A stretch of DNA of 64,000 nt from the NCBI GenBank assembly GCA_028284235.1, contig JANQSC010000011.1:1-64000 (forward strand), in the 5' to 3' direction. The notes below the pieces were generated by a model. That model saw only the letters and a program-made list of their open reading frames with translations, was not told where the DNA came from and did no database searches. Shown here one piece after another: positions 27,426 through 35,875 of the stretch; position 1 is the stretch's first letter; each line of letters opens with the position of its first letter. Source of the DNA: Opitutaceae bacterium. Lineage in GTDB: Bacteria > Verrucomicrobiota > Verrucomicrobiia > Opitutales > Opitutaceae. The translations under genes and the position numbers were made by a program.

Positions 27426-28526
27426 CTATCCCTCCGGCACAATCGCCATGTCTCGAGCGCTTGTAGCGATCTCAAGACCCTCCTGCCGATCCAAGCTACC
27501 GTCGGGCTGAACAGCGAAAAACATGATCCGTCGCAATCCCGATTCGCAGACCGCCAAGTATTTACCGTCTGGGGACAGGTTTAGCTTCCAAGGAATGTCG
27601 CCGATCTTCGTCCGAGCCGCAGGGCTCAGTTTTCCGTCGGAATCGACCCGAAACGAAAAGACGCTATCCTCATCGCCATTGAAATCCCGGAGCGCGACGA
27701 AGAGCAATTCCCCGTCAGGCGTCAAGGCAATGTCGGACGCATGCAAATCCCGCTTGCCCTGCTCAAAAGGGGAACGCCTCGGAATCGTATTCACATGTTG
27801 GACATCAGTCAGCTGGCCATCTGTTCCGATCGCATAGACGCTCGCGCCTAACTGCTGTTCGTTGCTGAAATAGGCAAGAGGCAAAGTTGGATGGTAAGCC
27901 ACATGGCGCGGACCAAACATCGCCGGCGGTTCCGCGTTGAAGGGCTCGAGGGCGCGCAGCTCGCCGCTCGTGTCGTCGAAGGCGTACTGAAAAAGCGCGT
28001 TGTTGTTCTTTACGCAGGGAATGTAGACGAAACGATTGTCGGGTGTTGTTAAGATGCAATGAGCCTCCCCCTTGGGCGTAACCACCGAGTGGGCCACATC
28101 GCCAATCGATCCGTCCGCGCCAAAGGGATACGTGGCGACCGAACCGCTCCCATAGTGGACGGTCATAAAGTAGCGACCGGAGCGATCCACACTCGTGTAG
28201 CCGACCGGTCGCGCCAGCGTGGATACGCCGATCAGTTTCATGCCTCCATCGCCCGCCGTCGCAATCGCAGCCGCGACCGTCTTCCCATCGCGAACGCCGC
28301 TGACGACCAGCGAATGGTCGACCCGATTCACCGCCACCTTGGCGGGATTAAAGCTCAACGACAGGAACGCTTCCTTTTCTACACCAATACCGCTAGCACT
28401 CGATCGAATCGAATACGCCGCAAGGCGCTGATTCTGAGCATCGGGAACAAACAAGCGAAACGAATCGCCTCCGAGAAGAAAACACGGGGAGACCAAAAAG
28501 AAAAAAGCGAGAGATAAGCGACGCAT
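27426..28526 (-). CDS. Secreted lactonase-like beta-propeller protein
   Basis: 366 residues with a signal peptide (MRRLSLAFFFLVSPCFLLGG). The remainder is a seven-bladed propeller of the 6-phosphogluconolactonase/YbhE type: repeated blades end in strand patterns such as VDRSGRYFMTVHYGSGSVATYPF, LTTPDNRFVYIPCVKNN, and LSPDGKYLAVC. Several such exported proteins are of unknown substrate, so sugar-lactone hydrolysis is only a family guess. The frame extends upstream to 28694, but ATG 28526 starts the signal peptide and the extension runs into a family C repeat. Confidence 0.8.
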   Translation of the reverse strand: MRRLSLAFFFLVSPCFLLGGDSFRLFVPDAQNQRLAAYSIRSSASGIGVEKEAFLSLSFNPAKVAVNRVDHSLVVSGVRDGKTVAAAIATAGDGGMKLIGVSTLARPVGYTSVDRSGRYFMTVHYGSGSVATYPFGADGSIGDVAHSVVTPKGEAHCILTTPDNRFVYIPCVKNNNALFQYAFDDTSGELRALEPFNAEPPAMFGPRHVAYHPTLPLAYFSNEQQLGASVYAIGTDGQLTDVQHVNTIPRRSPFEQGKRDLHASDIALTPDGELLFVALRDFNGDEDSVFSFRVDSDGKLSPAARTKIGDIPWKLNLSPDGKYLAVCESGLRRIMFFAVQPDGSLDRQEGLEIATSARDMAIVPEG

Positions 28527-28626
28527 AGCAACTGTTATTGGGGCATAAAAGTAGTGGGACGCATGCAAACGCGCCGAAGCGACGAGTTCAAGAGTAGTCC
28601 CGCCAATCGCTGTAAGCACTGTTTTG

Positions 28627-28698
28627 AACCCGCCGGGACGTCGGGTTCCACCTTTCTCTTTGCAGTCTTGAGGTGGAACGGGCCGTCCCGGCACGTTT
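28627..28698. repeat. Palindromic repeat family C
   Basis: Arms AACCCGCCGGGACGTCGGG and GGCCGTCCCGGCACGTTT with inner TTCCACC / GGTGGAA. It lies between the lactonase gene and the ThuA gene, both on the minus strand. Confidence 0.75.
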
Positions 28699-28756
28699 TT
28701 CTCGTTTAGAGACTCTCAAAACTCACTCGCAAGCGCTCAACTACCGATCACGCATT

Positions 28757-29635
28757 CTAAAATTTCTGATTCGGAAAGTCCGCGGGGACGGGGATCGTGA
28801 CTTGGCCCGTCGCGGCCCATTCCGTACCGCGCTGGAAGGTAGTCACGAAGCTGCCTTCCTTGATCTGCTCCACGTGATGCCCCAGGATCGAATGGAAGAT
28901 TCTGCCTTTTCCGTAGTCGATCGTCATCAAGGCCGGCTCGTGGCGCCCGGTGCCTTTTTGTTCAGTCGAGGAAAACGCGGTCGCTAGAATGGTGACATTC
29001 TCCGCCGGTCCGCGCAGGCGATCGTAAAGCTCGTCCGGTCCGTGTTTGAAGGTGGCGGGAAGCCCGGCCATGATCGGATGATCGCTCGCCCGGACAACCA
29101 ATTCGAATTCGTGCTGCGGCCCGTGGGACCCGCCCTTCCCCGGGGACGTGTCGCGAACGACTTCACCCTCGGAGTTGATATACAAATACGGACCGCTCTT
29201 CTCGTCGCGACCATCCCATCCCCCAACAGCCGTCATCTTGTTGTACTCCTTCCAAGTCGGCCAGCTGTTGTTCGCCGCGTGAACCGAAACCATGCCGCCC
29301 CCTTGGGCCATGTACTCCTCAAACGCTTTCTGAGTCGCTTCCGGCCAGTAATTCGCCCCAAACCCTTCGTTGACGACCACGACGTCGTACTGGCTGAAAT
29401 CCGGCTTGTAACTGCCATCCGCGGAACTCTCCTCCGTGGAACGGGAGTGATCCACTACAAACAGACCCGACTTCTCAAGGATCTGCTTGAGAACAGGGGT
29501 GGTATCCTCGTGCTTGTGCGCCCGTTGGGGACCATCGGCGATCAGCACCTTGATTTTGTTTTTCGCAGTATCGCTGCAGCTCGTTACCAATCCAGCCATA
29601 AAAACCGCTACCAGTGTAAAGAAGTTCTTTCTCAT
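28757..29635 (-). CDS. ThuA domain lipoprotein
   Basis: 292 residues: signal peptide with lipobox VTSC (Cys about 20), then a ThuA (trehalose-utilisation) domain with a class I glutamine amidotransferase-like fold. Visible features are KVLIADGPQRAHKHED near the start, the nucleotide-like VVVNEGFG loop, GGGMVSVHAANNSW with the buried His, and the late GKGRIFHSILGHHVEQ. ThuA proteins are linked to sugar modification or uptake, without a settled activity. The start at 29635 (rather than 29689) begins the signal. It has paralogues at 30786 and 34924. Confidence 0.85.
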   Translation of the reverse strand: MRKNFFTLVAVFMAGLVTSCSDTAKNKIKVLIADGPQRAHKHEDTTPVLKQILEKSGLFVVDHSRSTEESSADGSYKPDFSQYDVVVVNEGFGANYWPEATQKAFEEYMAQGGGMVSVHAANNSWPTWKEYNKMTAVGGWDGRDEKSGPYLYINSEGEVVRDTSPGKGGSHGPQHEFELVVRASDHPIMAGLPATFKHGPDELYDRLRGPAENVTILATAFSSTEQKGTGRHEPALMTIDYGKGRIFHSILGHHVEQIKEGSFVTTFQRGTEWAATGQVTIPVPADFPNQKF

Positions 29636-29834
29636 GATAAATACACTTATCAACAACTGACCCTCCGAAACAAGCCTGTTGTTGGCCAAAACCGATTTCC
29701 TCGCAAATGCGACACACTCGCGCCCGCCGCGTCACCCAACCAACGGTGTATTCCCTATTTCGATACTAACCTAACTCCAGCAAATCGCAGAAAACAAACA
29801 CCCACCGGCTCCCTCTAGAAAAGAACCTTATTGA

Positions 29835-29902
29835 CCTCGTCTTCGACGAGGACTCCTTATTGGCCTCCGTTCCGGAGGCATCCTAGTCCCGCTGAGCGGG
29901 AC
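29835..29902. repeat. Three consecutive small hairpins
   Basis: Three perfect 7-bp stems with 3-base loops: 29835-29851 (CCTCGTC/GACGAGG), 29863-29879 (GCCTCCG/CGGAGGC) and 29886-29902 (GTCCCGC/GCGGGAC), spaced 11 and 6 bases apart. The stems are unrelated in sequence but the first two follow a similar TTATTG phrase. The array is 24 bases downstream of the amidase stop codon on that gene's strand, so it would sit at the end of its transcript. Confidence 0.65.
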
Positions 29903-29925
29903 GGTGACAAAAACACAAGTCCGCC

Positions 29926-30624
29926 CTACCCAAAAAGCCGATGCATTTCCTTCGTCGGGAAGTTCCTCCCGGGACAAAGCGTGGCGTTAATCTCCTTATG
30001 CACGAGAAACTTGTATTTTCCGCGGAGCAAGTCCTCGCCCAAATACCGCACCACGGCTTTCAGCGAGTCCATTTGCCGGCGGGTCGGCCGGTCCTTTTCA
30101 AAATTCCCGACCAGGCAAATTCCAATTCCATGGTTGTTGTACTCCCACTTGCTGACGTGGCCGCCGTGTAGTTGCTTCGTCCAACGGCTGCCGATCTCGA
30201 TCTCCCCGTCTTTCGAATCCCGTCCATTGCCAATTACAAAGTGATAGGCTAGACCATTCTCCATTCCGTGTCGCCGGTCGGTTCGATCGTAGCTCTTGGC
30301 ATTCCCATGCGGAGTCGCGCTGTGGTGGACCACGATGTACTTCCACTTGCTCCGGTTGAGTTTGATTTTGTCCGTGGCCTTACGCACGGCCTCGACCTGC
30401 GTGCTGAGCGTCGGAACCGTCAGCTTCTGGCCGACTCGAATCAAATCGGATTTCAACCGGTTCGTCTTTTTCAGCTCGGCGACGGTCGTGCCGGATCGCT
30501 TCGCGATTCCCGAAAGCGTGTCCCCTTTCTTCACGACGTAAGTCGCGGCCTGCGCAGTCGCCGGAACGAGCGATGCGAGACCCACACTGGTCGATAGTCC
30601 TGCAATAAAACGGCGGCGATTCAT
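29926..30624 (-). CDS. LysM N-acetylmuramoyl-L-alanine amidase
   Basis: 232 residues. A twin-arginine-like signal (NRRRFIAGLSTSVG) is followed by a LysM peptidoglycan-binding domain (YVVKKGDTLSGIAKRSGTT, residues 28-70) and an amidase_2/PGRP-type zinc domain from about residue 95. Zinc-ligand motifs visible are VVHHSATPHG and, at the end, LVHKEINATLCPGRNFP. It cleaves the amide bond between muramic acid and the peptide in peptidoglycan. The in-frame extension to 30684 lacks protein-like sequence and overlaps repeat DNA, so ATG 30624 was chosen. A family A repeat lies just upstream. Confidence 0.87.
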   Translation of the reverse strand: MNRRRFIAGLSTSVGLASLVPATAQAATYVVKKGDTLSGIAKRSGTTVAELKKTNRLKSDLIRVGQKLTVPTLSTQVEAVRKATDKIKLNRSKWKYIVVHHSATPHGNAKSYDRTDRRHGMENGLAYHFVIGNGRDSKDGEIEIGSRWTKQLHGGHVSKWEYNNHGIGICLVGNFEKDRPTRRQMDSLKAVVRYLGEDLLRGKYKFLVHKEINATLCPGRNFPTKEMHRLFG

Positions 30625-30643
30625 AATGTGGATTGGATTAAAA

Positions 30644-30723
30644 CGTAGGGGTGGCGCTTGTGCCATGCCGCGAATGTGGCTCAAAATCTAACCTAAGCGG
30701 CGCTTCGCAAGCGAAGGCCCTAC
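30644..30723. repeat. Palindromic repeat family A
   Basis: Left arm CGTAGGGGTGGCGCTTG and right arm with CTTCGCAAGCGAAGGCCCTACG; the same diverged right arm as the copy at 16440. It separates the ThuA gene (30786) from the amidase gene. Confidence 0.7.
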
Positions 30724-30785
30724 GAGATGATTCACACAATTCCGACATAGTAGACACTCTCTAAAATATAAAGTTGGAGTTCAGC

Positions 30786-31733
30786 TCAGCCCGCTTGGCT
30801 CTTGGGCTTCTTGTCGTCCAAGTTGCGGACGATCTCCGCGTCGCTGACCGGCGCCGATTCGACCCCTCCGGCGGGCACATCGACTTTCGCCACCCAGCAA
30901 AGAGCATTCAAGATGACCTTGCGAAACGCGTCATTCTGCCAGTTCGCGTGGAAATGGCCGCCGGTAAAACCGAAGCCGCGCCCGCCATCGGGTCGCTCCA
31001 CCGCCCACATGACCGCCTCTTTTCGCCCCTTCGCCGCCTGGATGTGCGGGTAAGGACCTTTTGGATGCACGTACTTTCCGTCGCGGGTGGCGTCGGTCGG
31101 CGTCGCCACGAGCACAGGAGTGAAGCGGACTCCGTCCACTTCGCTCGGCCCCTCGGCATCAAAACCCTCGGTGAAGCGCATATTGAAATACCATTCATCC
31201 TGAATCGAAAACGGCTCGACCCCGCGAGTAATGGGATGTTCGGGGAACGAATCAAACCGCGCTTCCCAAATCGGATTGCAGGACCACAGATGCTCGTAAG
31301 CGCCGCCGATCATTTTGCGGAACTGCGGCCCGGCCGTGTCCTTGGGCACTTCGACCGCGAAATGCATGCAGCCAAACCCAACGCCGCGTCCAGCCAGCCC
31401 TTCCATCGTGTCGAGTCGTCCCTCGCCGGCGAGCACCGGATGACGCTTGTTCCCGTCCGAAAAACAAACCACCGCGTCGGCATCGGCGAAGGTCGCCTCG
31501 TCCGTCACCCAACCCATCTCGTGACGGTCCACCTCGAGCCCCGGCACGGACCGAAGCCGTTCTTCCAGCAAAATCGTCCCGGCGCGAAACTCGTGCATCA
31601 ACGGCGGATGGCTCGGCGGACCGGCGATCAGGACAAGCTTGCGTGGGCGACCGCTAGCGGCGGTCTTGGCGCTCGCGAAGGTCGGCGCGACACTGGCAGC
31701 GAACACGAGACGGAGAAATTCAGATCGATTCAT
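30786..31733 (-). CDS. ThuA-like secreted protein
   Basis: 315 residues with an N-terminal export signal (NRSEFLRLVFAASVAPTFA). The ThuA-like domain includes KLVLIAGPPSHPPLMHEF, DAVVCFSDGNKRHPVL, and the pattern GVGFGCMHFAVEVPKD shared with the ThuA gene at 34924 (GFVFMHYAVEVPVG). Both also share HPITRGV and a DEWYFNMRF / DEWYYHMRF motif. These two are closer to each other than to the lipoprotein at 28757. It lies downstream of the TatD-type hydrolase by 108 bases and may be part of the Fur-regulated unit. Confidence 0.83.
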   Translation of the reverse strand: MNRSEFLRLVFAASVAPTFASAKTAASGRPRKLVLIAGPPSHPPLMHEFRAGTILLEERLRSVPGLEVDRHEMGWVTDEATFADADAVVCFSDGNKRHPVLAGEGRLDTMEGLAGRGVGFGCMHFAVEVPKDTAGPQFRKMIGGAYEHLWSCNPIWEARFDSFPEHPITRGVEPFSIQDEWYFNMRFTEGFDAEGPSEVDGVRFTPVLVATPTDATRDGKYVHPKGPYPHIQAAKGRKEAVMWAVERPDGGRGFGFTGGHFHANWQNDAFRKVILNALCWVAKVDVPAGGVESAPVSDAEIVRNLDDKKPKSQAG

Positions 31734-31841
31734 GGTAAAGCGTTTTTGGGCGGTTCAGATCCCTTTTGGGTTGGTGAGGTTGAAAGGAACTCCCATTTGT
31801 CGTTTTCGTCAACGCGTTGGTTCCATTCTTTCGACAAGCGT

Positions 31842-32687
31842 CTATGTCGACGCAGGTTCCGCCACGGCTCCGGACTCGATCCGGATGGGCTCGATATCCC
31901 ACTTCGGATTCTGTCCGAGGAAGCGGCAGGGATTGTTATGAAAGATCTCGATCGCCTCCTGAGTGCTGTGGCCGCGGAGACGATACTCGAGGATGCACTC
32001 CTGAAGTGTAAACGGATCGCTCGGCCCCCAGTCGGCGGAGGAGTTCACCAGCAGTCGCTCGGAGCCGTACTTTTCCAAAATATCCACAGCCCGTCGCGGG
32101 CTGCATTTCGTGACGGGATAAAGCGTCATCCCCGCCCAGTAGCCCGCGTCGAGGACAGAATCGATCGTGTTCTCCTCGACATGGTCGATCCAGACGCGGC
32201 CGCGGTCGATGTCGAGACCGTCGAGCGCCTCGATCACCGTCTTCGTGCCATGGGCTTTGTCGGAGAGGTGCGGCGTGTGAATGAGCACCAACTGCCCATG
32301 TTCCATGGCAATCTCCACGTGCGCTTGCAGAGCGTCGATCTCGTTGGGAGTCGACTTGTGCAACCCAGTCTCCCCAACGCCCAAACAGGTCGGCTTCTCG
32401 AGAAACTCTGGCATCGCTTTCAGTACGTCCCGCGTCAGCTCCGGGTCCTCGGCCTCTTTCGGATTCACCGCGACCCAGCAAAAGTGGCGAATGCCGTACT
32501 GGGCGGCGCGCGTCGGCTCGAACTCCGAAATCTGGGCGAAATAGTCGATAAACGTCTCCGGATAGCGACGGTCGAAACCGGCCCAAAAGGCGGGTTCGCA
32601 CACCGCGACCACGCCGGACATGGCCATGCGCTCGTAGTCCTGAGCGGTGCGGGCGATAGCGTGATAATGGGGCTGGATGATCTGCAT
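31842..32687 (-). CDS. TatD-type metal-dependent hydrolase
   Basis: 281 residues with no signal peptide. The amidohydrolase-like metal motif is degenerate HYHAI at the N-terminus; further candidate ligands are GVGETGLHKST (about 120), VLIHTPHL (about 155), WIDHVEENT and the terminal VNSSADWG. The segments match TatD-family enzymes seen in Planctomycetota/Verrucomicrobiota and the one accompanying ebo gene clusters, but no other ebo genes are present. Substrate unknown. Its start is 14 bases after a small gene, giving a two-gene operon beginning at the palindrome next to the fur gene. Confidence 0.78.
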   Translation of the reverse strand: MQIIQPHYHAIARTAQDYERMAMSGVVAVCEPAFWAGFDRRYPETFIDYFAQISEFEPTRAAQYGIRHFCWVAVNPKEAEDPELTRDVLKAMPEFLEKPTCLGVGETGLHKSTPNEIDALQAHVEIAMEHGQLVLIHTPHLSDKAHGTKTVIEALDGLDIDRGRVWIDHVEENTIDSVLDAGYWAGMTLYPVTKCSPRRAVDILEKYGSERLLVNSSADWGPSDPFTLQECILEYRLRGHSTQEAIEIFHNNPCRFLGQNPKWDIEPIRIESGAVAEPAST

Positions 32688-32701
32688 AGCAAAAGCGGGA
32701 A

Positions 32702-32935
32702 TCAGATTTCGGAGAAAAGCGTGAGCAAGGCGGCGGTCCGCTCGCCAGAGGGAGAATCCGAGTCGGCCAAATGAGCCAAGGCCCGACGCAGGATGTCGAG
32801 CGTCTCTTCATCGTCCGCCGGGGCTCCTTCCCGCTCCACGGCAGCGTCGTAGCGATCTAAGAGAGCCGCAATTTCGAGGAGATCGCGGCGGGCTTCCAGA
32901 TAGTAGGTGTCCAGGACTTGTCGGGGCGAGAGCAT
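32702..32935 (-). CDS. Small conserved-looking protein upstream of TatD hydrolase
   Basis: 77 residues from ATG 32935 (MLSPRQVLDTYYLEARRDLL), helical and acidic, ending TAALLTLFSEI. I recall similar small proteins starting with L-x-x-YYLEAR next to TatD-type genes in related phyla, but I cannot name a family. The open frame runs further upstream to 33082, through both palindromes, but the sequence there is not protein-like. The gene is the first in the minus-strand unit and its start is 10 bases from the nearer palindrome. Confidence 0.6.
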   Translation of the reverse strand: MLSPRQVLDTYYLEARRDLLEIAALLDRYDAAVEREGAPADDEETLDILRRALAHLADSDSPSGERTAALLTLFSEI

Positions 32936-32944
32936 GATAAAAAT

Positions 32945-32960
32945 TGAGAATAAATTCTCA
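32945..32960. promoter_or_regulatory. Palindromic operator 1 near small gene
   Basis: TGAGAATAAATTCTCA: perfect 7-bp arms TGAGAAT/ATTCTCA around AA. The arms equal those of operator 2 and resemble Fur/Zur/PerR-type boxes. Located between the divergent small gene and the fur gene, 10 bases from the start codon of the former. Confidence 0.65.
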
Positions 32961-32989
32961 CTGGCAACCAAAACCTCGTCAATAAAATT

Positions 32990-33005
32990 TGAGAATTGAT
33001 TCTCA
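32990..33005. promoter_or_regulatory. Palindromic operator 2 near fur gene
   Basis: TGAGAATTGATTCTCA: the same perfect 7-bp arms around TG, 45 bases from operator 1, and 25 bases upstream of the GTG start of the Fur-family gene. Autoregulation is likely but inferred. Confidence 0.65.
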
Positions 33006-33029
33006 GATGCCATTTGCGAAACTCCTTCC

Positions 33030-33401
33030 GTGCAATCGAAGACGCAACAACGGTCCTCAATCCTGCAGACGCTCCGCGACATCGGCCGGCCCGTGACGCC
33101 ACAGGAATTGCTGGCAACCGCCGCAAGAAAATCCCCCGGACTCGGACTCGCGACCGTTTACCGCGCCCTCAAACGACTCGTCGAAAACGGCGACGCCCGA
33201 AAGATCGACGTCGCCGGCGTCCCCCCGCACTACGAGATCCAGACCGAAACGCACCATCATTTCTTCGTTTGCGAAACCTGCCAAAAAATGTACGATCTCT
33301 ACGGTTGCCCCGGCGGATTCAGCAAGCTCCTCCCGCCCGGCTTCACCATGACCTCCCACGAAGTCGTCATCTATGGGACGTGCCGGAGCTGCGCCACTTA
33401 A
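33030..33401 (+). CDS. Fur-family metal-dependent regulator
   Basis: 123 residues. The winged-helix domain has the typical LGLATVYRALKRLVENGDA helix. The metal/dimerisation domain includes ETHHHFFVCETC with Cys81 and Cys84, GC at 93, SHEVVIYGTCRSC with His110 and Cys118/Cys121; the two CxxC pairs form the structural zinc site of Fur/Zur/PerR proteins. The paralogue type (iron, zinc or peroxide) cannot be decided. Start is GTG 33030. Two identical-arm palindromes upstream suggest control of itself and the divergent small-gene/TatD unit. A second, truncated copy of its 3' end is present at 35876. Confidence 0.87.
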   Translation: MQSKTQQRSSILQTLRDIGRPVTPQELLATAARKSPGLGLATVYRALKRLVENGDARKIDVAGVPPHYEIQTETHHHFFVCETCQKMYDLYGCPGGFSKLLPPGFTMTSHEVVIYGTCRSCAT

Positions 33402-33555
33402 CCACTCCTCGCCAAACCCACAACCGTATTCACCTCACCACGACACCGACCCTCCTCCCCTATCTCTCATTCCCTCATTCCCTCCATCCCCAAACCCATC
33501 CCACGTCGCGGCGTAGTTCCGCCAATCGGAACGAAAACGAACTATCCAAAAACCA

Positions 33556-34842
33556 ATGCCCCAAATCACCTCATCATTAGGAATCACTCTCATCGCAACA
33601 GCCCTCTGCCTGACCGCCTGTATCCCGGTTGCTGATACGAAACGCGAGCTCATCTCCTGGGACACCAACCAACTCTCGGCGGAATTCTACGCCGAAGGCG
33701 CGTACCACGGCGACTTCAACCAGGACGGCGTCGTCGACATCGTGTCGGGACCGTTCTGGTATGCAGGCCCGGACTTCTCCCGAAAACACGAATACCGCCC
33801 CGCGAAAATCTACGACCCGCTCAAGTACTCTGACAACTTCCTCACCTTCGTTCACGACTTCGACCACGACGGCTGGGACGACATACTCGTCGTCGGCTGG
33901 CCGGGCTACAAAGAGGACCACGAGCACCTTTGGTTCGAAAACCCGAAAGGCAAAGACAGCCACTGGCCGCGGCACATCGTTTTCCGGGAAGTCGACAACG
34001 AGTCGCCCGCCTTCGGTAATCTCGTCGGAGACGAACGCCCCGAGCTGATCTTCCACACCCAAGGCCATCTCGGCTGGGCCGCCCCCGATCCCGACGACCC
34101 CACCCAGCCCTGGACCTTTCACAGGATCTCCGAGGACCTCGAACTTACCCGCTACGCGCACGGCCTGGGATTCGGCGACGTCAACGGCGACGGACGACCC
34201 GATTTCGTGCAGTCAAAAGGCTGGTGGGAACAGCCCGCGTCCCTCGAAGGCGATCCGCTCTGGAAAGCGCACACTTGGCCCTTCGAACTCGATGGCGCCC
34301 AAATGCTCGTCTACGATGTGGATGGCGACGGCGACAACGACATCATCACCGCGATCGAATCACACGGCTGGGGCATCGCGTGGCTGGAACACACCCAGAC
34401 CAGCGACGGCGGCATCGACTTCGAGATGCATCGCTTCATCAACGAAACGCCGGAAGAAAACCGCTACGGCGTGAAATTCTCCCAGCCCCACGCCTTCGAC
34501 ACGGCGGACTTCAACGGAGACGGGCTCACCGACTTCGTCGTCGGCAAACGCTTCTGGGCCCACGGCCCCAACAAAGACCCCGAGCCCAACGCCGCCGCCG
34601 TAACCTACTGGTTCGAACTCAAACGCGGCGTCGAAGGCCTCCCCGGCGGAGTCGACTTCGTGCCCCACCTCATCCACGACGATTCAGGTGTCGGCACCCA
34701 AGTCGCGGCGGCCGACATCAATGGCGACGGATTGCTCGACGTCATCGCCGGCAACAAGAAAGGCACCCACATCCACCTGCAGACACGCAAAACAGTGAGC
34801 AAAGAGGAATGGGACGCCGCCCAACCCCAAGCGTTGCACTAA
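33556..34842 (+). CDS. FG-GAP/VCBS repeat lipoprotein
   Basis: 428 residues with a lipoprotein signal (LTAC, Cys about 22). At least five FG-GAP-like repeats with the calcium-binding pattern D-x-(N/D)-x-D-G are visible: DFNQDGVVDI, DFDHDGWDDI, DVNGDGRPDF, DVDGDGDNDI, DFNGDGLTDF, DINGDGLLDV. They would fold as an integrin-type beta-propeller on the cell surface, in recognition or glycan binding. A ThuA gene follows 81 bases downstream. Such lipoproteins are common beside ThuA and sulfatase genes in this phylum. Confidence 0.85.
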   Translation: MPQITSSLGITLIATALCLTACIPVADTKRELISWDTNQLSAEFYAEGAYHGDFNQDGVVDIVSGPFWYAGPDFSRKHEYRPAKIYDPLKYSDNFLTFVHDFDHDGWDDILVVGWPGYKEDHEHLWFENPKGKDSHWPRHIVFREVDNESPAFGNLVGDERPELIFHTQGHLGWAAPDPDDPTQPWTFHRISEDLELTRYAHGLGFGDVNGDGRPDFVQSKGWWEQPASLEGDPLWKAHTWPFELDGAQMLVYDVDGDGDNDIITAIESHGWGIAWLEHTQTSDGGIDFEMHRFINETPEENRYGVKFSQPHAFDTADFNGDGLTDFVVGKRFWAHGPNKDPEPNAAAVTYWFELKRGVEGLPGGVDFVPHLIHDDSGVGTQVAAADINGDGLLDVIAGNKKGTHIHLQTRKTVSKEEWDAAQPQALH

Positions 34843-34923
34843 TTCGACACGAACCCCCGCTCCACAAAGAAACAGTCACCAATTATTTAATACAACGACC
34901 AACCAAGTAAACAACTCGAATCC

Positions 34924-35784
34924 ATGAAACCAATACTTCGCCTCTTTGCCATCGCAGCCACAACCCTCCTAGCCCTTTCGACCGCCACCTTCGCCGAGAA
35001 AACGAAAGTCGTGTTCCTCGCCGACAAAGGGAAAGACACGGAAAAGCACGCTCACCTCAGCGGCAACGACCTCCTCGCCAAAGCGCTGGAAGAAAGCGGA
35101 CTCGGCTTCGAAACCTTCCGCCACATGGGCTGGCCCGCCGACCCGAACGCCTTCGACGGGGCCGACTGCGTCGTCATCTATTGCAATGGCGGCAAAAACC
35201 ACCTCGTCATGGAGCACCTCGACCAGTTCGAAGCGCTCATCGACGCGGGCGTCGGATTCGTATTCATGCACTACGCGGTGGAAGTTCCTGTCGGACGCGC
35301 GGGCGACCTCATGCTCCGAGCAATGGGCGGCTACTTCGAAACGCATTGGTCGGTGAACCCGCATTGGACGGCTGAAATAAAGTCGCTGCCCAAGCACCCG
35401 ATTACCCGCGGCGTGACTCCCTTCACGCAAGACGACGAATGGTACTACCACATGCGCTTCCAGCAGAACATGAAAGGCGTCACCCCCATCCTCTCGGCTC
35501 ACCCACCGCAAAGCACGATGGATCGCAAAGACGGCCCGCACTCCAACAACCCGCACGTCCGCAAATCCATGGCTGCGGGAGAAATTCAACACATCGGCTG
35601 GGCGTACGAACGCCCCGGCGGCAAAGGCCGCGGCTTCGGCACCACCGGCGCCCACTACCATCACACCTGGGACAGCGACAACTGGCGCACCCTCATCCTA
35701 AACGCCATCGCCTGGACCGCCGAAGTCGAAGTCCCCAAAACCGGCGTCCCCTCGAAGAGCAATCCGGTGTCGGGCGGCAAGTGA
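34924..35784 (+). CDS. ThuA-like secreted protein
   Basis: 286 residues with a signal peptide ending near TATFAE. The ThuA domain shows KVVFLADKGKDTEKHAHLSG, DCVVIYCNGGKNH, GVGFVFMHYAVEVPVG and the closing GFGTTGAHYHHTWDSDNWR. It is closely related to the protein at 30786 and follows the FG-GAP gene in the same direction, so both are probably co-transcribed. ThuA proteins are tied to sugar oxidation or uptake but activity is undefined. Confidence 0.85.
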   Translation: MKPILRLFAIAATTLLALSTATFAEKTKVVFLADKGKDTEKHAHLSGNDLLAKALEESGLGFETFRHMGWPADPNAFDGADCVVIYCNGGKNHLVMEHLDQFEALIDAGVGFVFMHYAVEVPVGRAGDLMLRAMGGYFETHWSVNPHWTAEIKSLPKHPITRGVTPFTQDDEWYYHMRFQQNMKGVTPILSAHPPQSTMDRKDGPHSNNPHVRKSMAAGEIQHIGWAYERPGGKGRGFGTTGAHYHHTWDSDNWRTLILNAIAWTAEVEVPKTGVPSKSNPVSGGK

Positions 35785-35832
35785 AGAAGGAGCGGACCCA
35801 TACGCCCCTCGTCCCCCCGTCTCTCCTTCCCT

Positions 35833-35867
35833 CTTTCACAATCCACCTTTCACCACTCACAACTCAT
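35833..35867. repeat. Degenerate heptamer repeat tract
   Basis: Five consecutive 7-base units: CTTTCAC AATCCAC CTTTCAC CACTCAC AACTCAT. Same type as at 42444, 60444 and 62162, reverse strand of 21481. It lies between the ThuA gene and the fur fragment, next to a C/T-rich stretch. Confidence 0.6.
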
Positions 35868-35875
35868 TCTAGTCT

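Noticed and set aside
30774..32774. Long plus-strand open frame of 666 codons
   Set aside because: Antisense to the ThuA and TatD genes, low-complexity Arg/His-rich translation, no protein features; a shadow produced by GC-rich codons.
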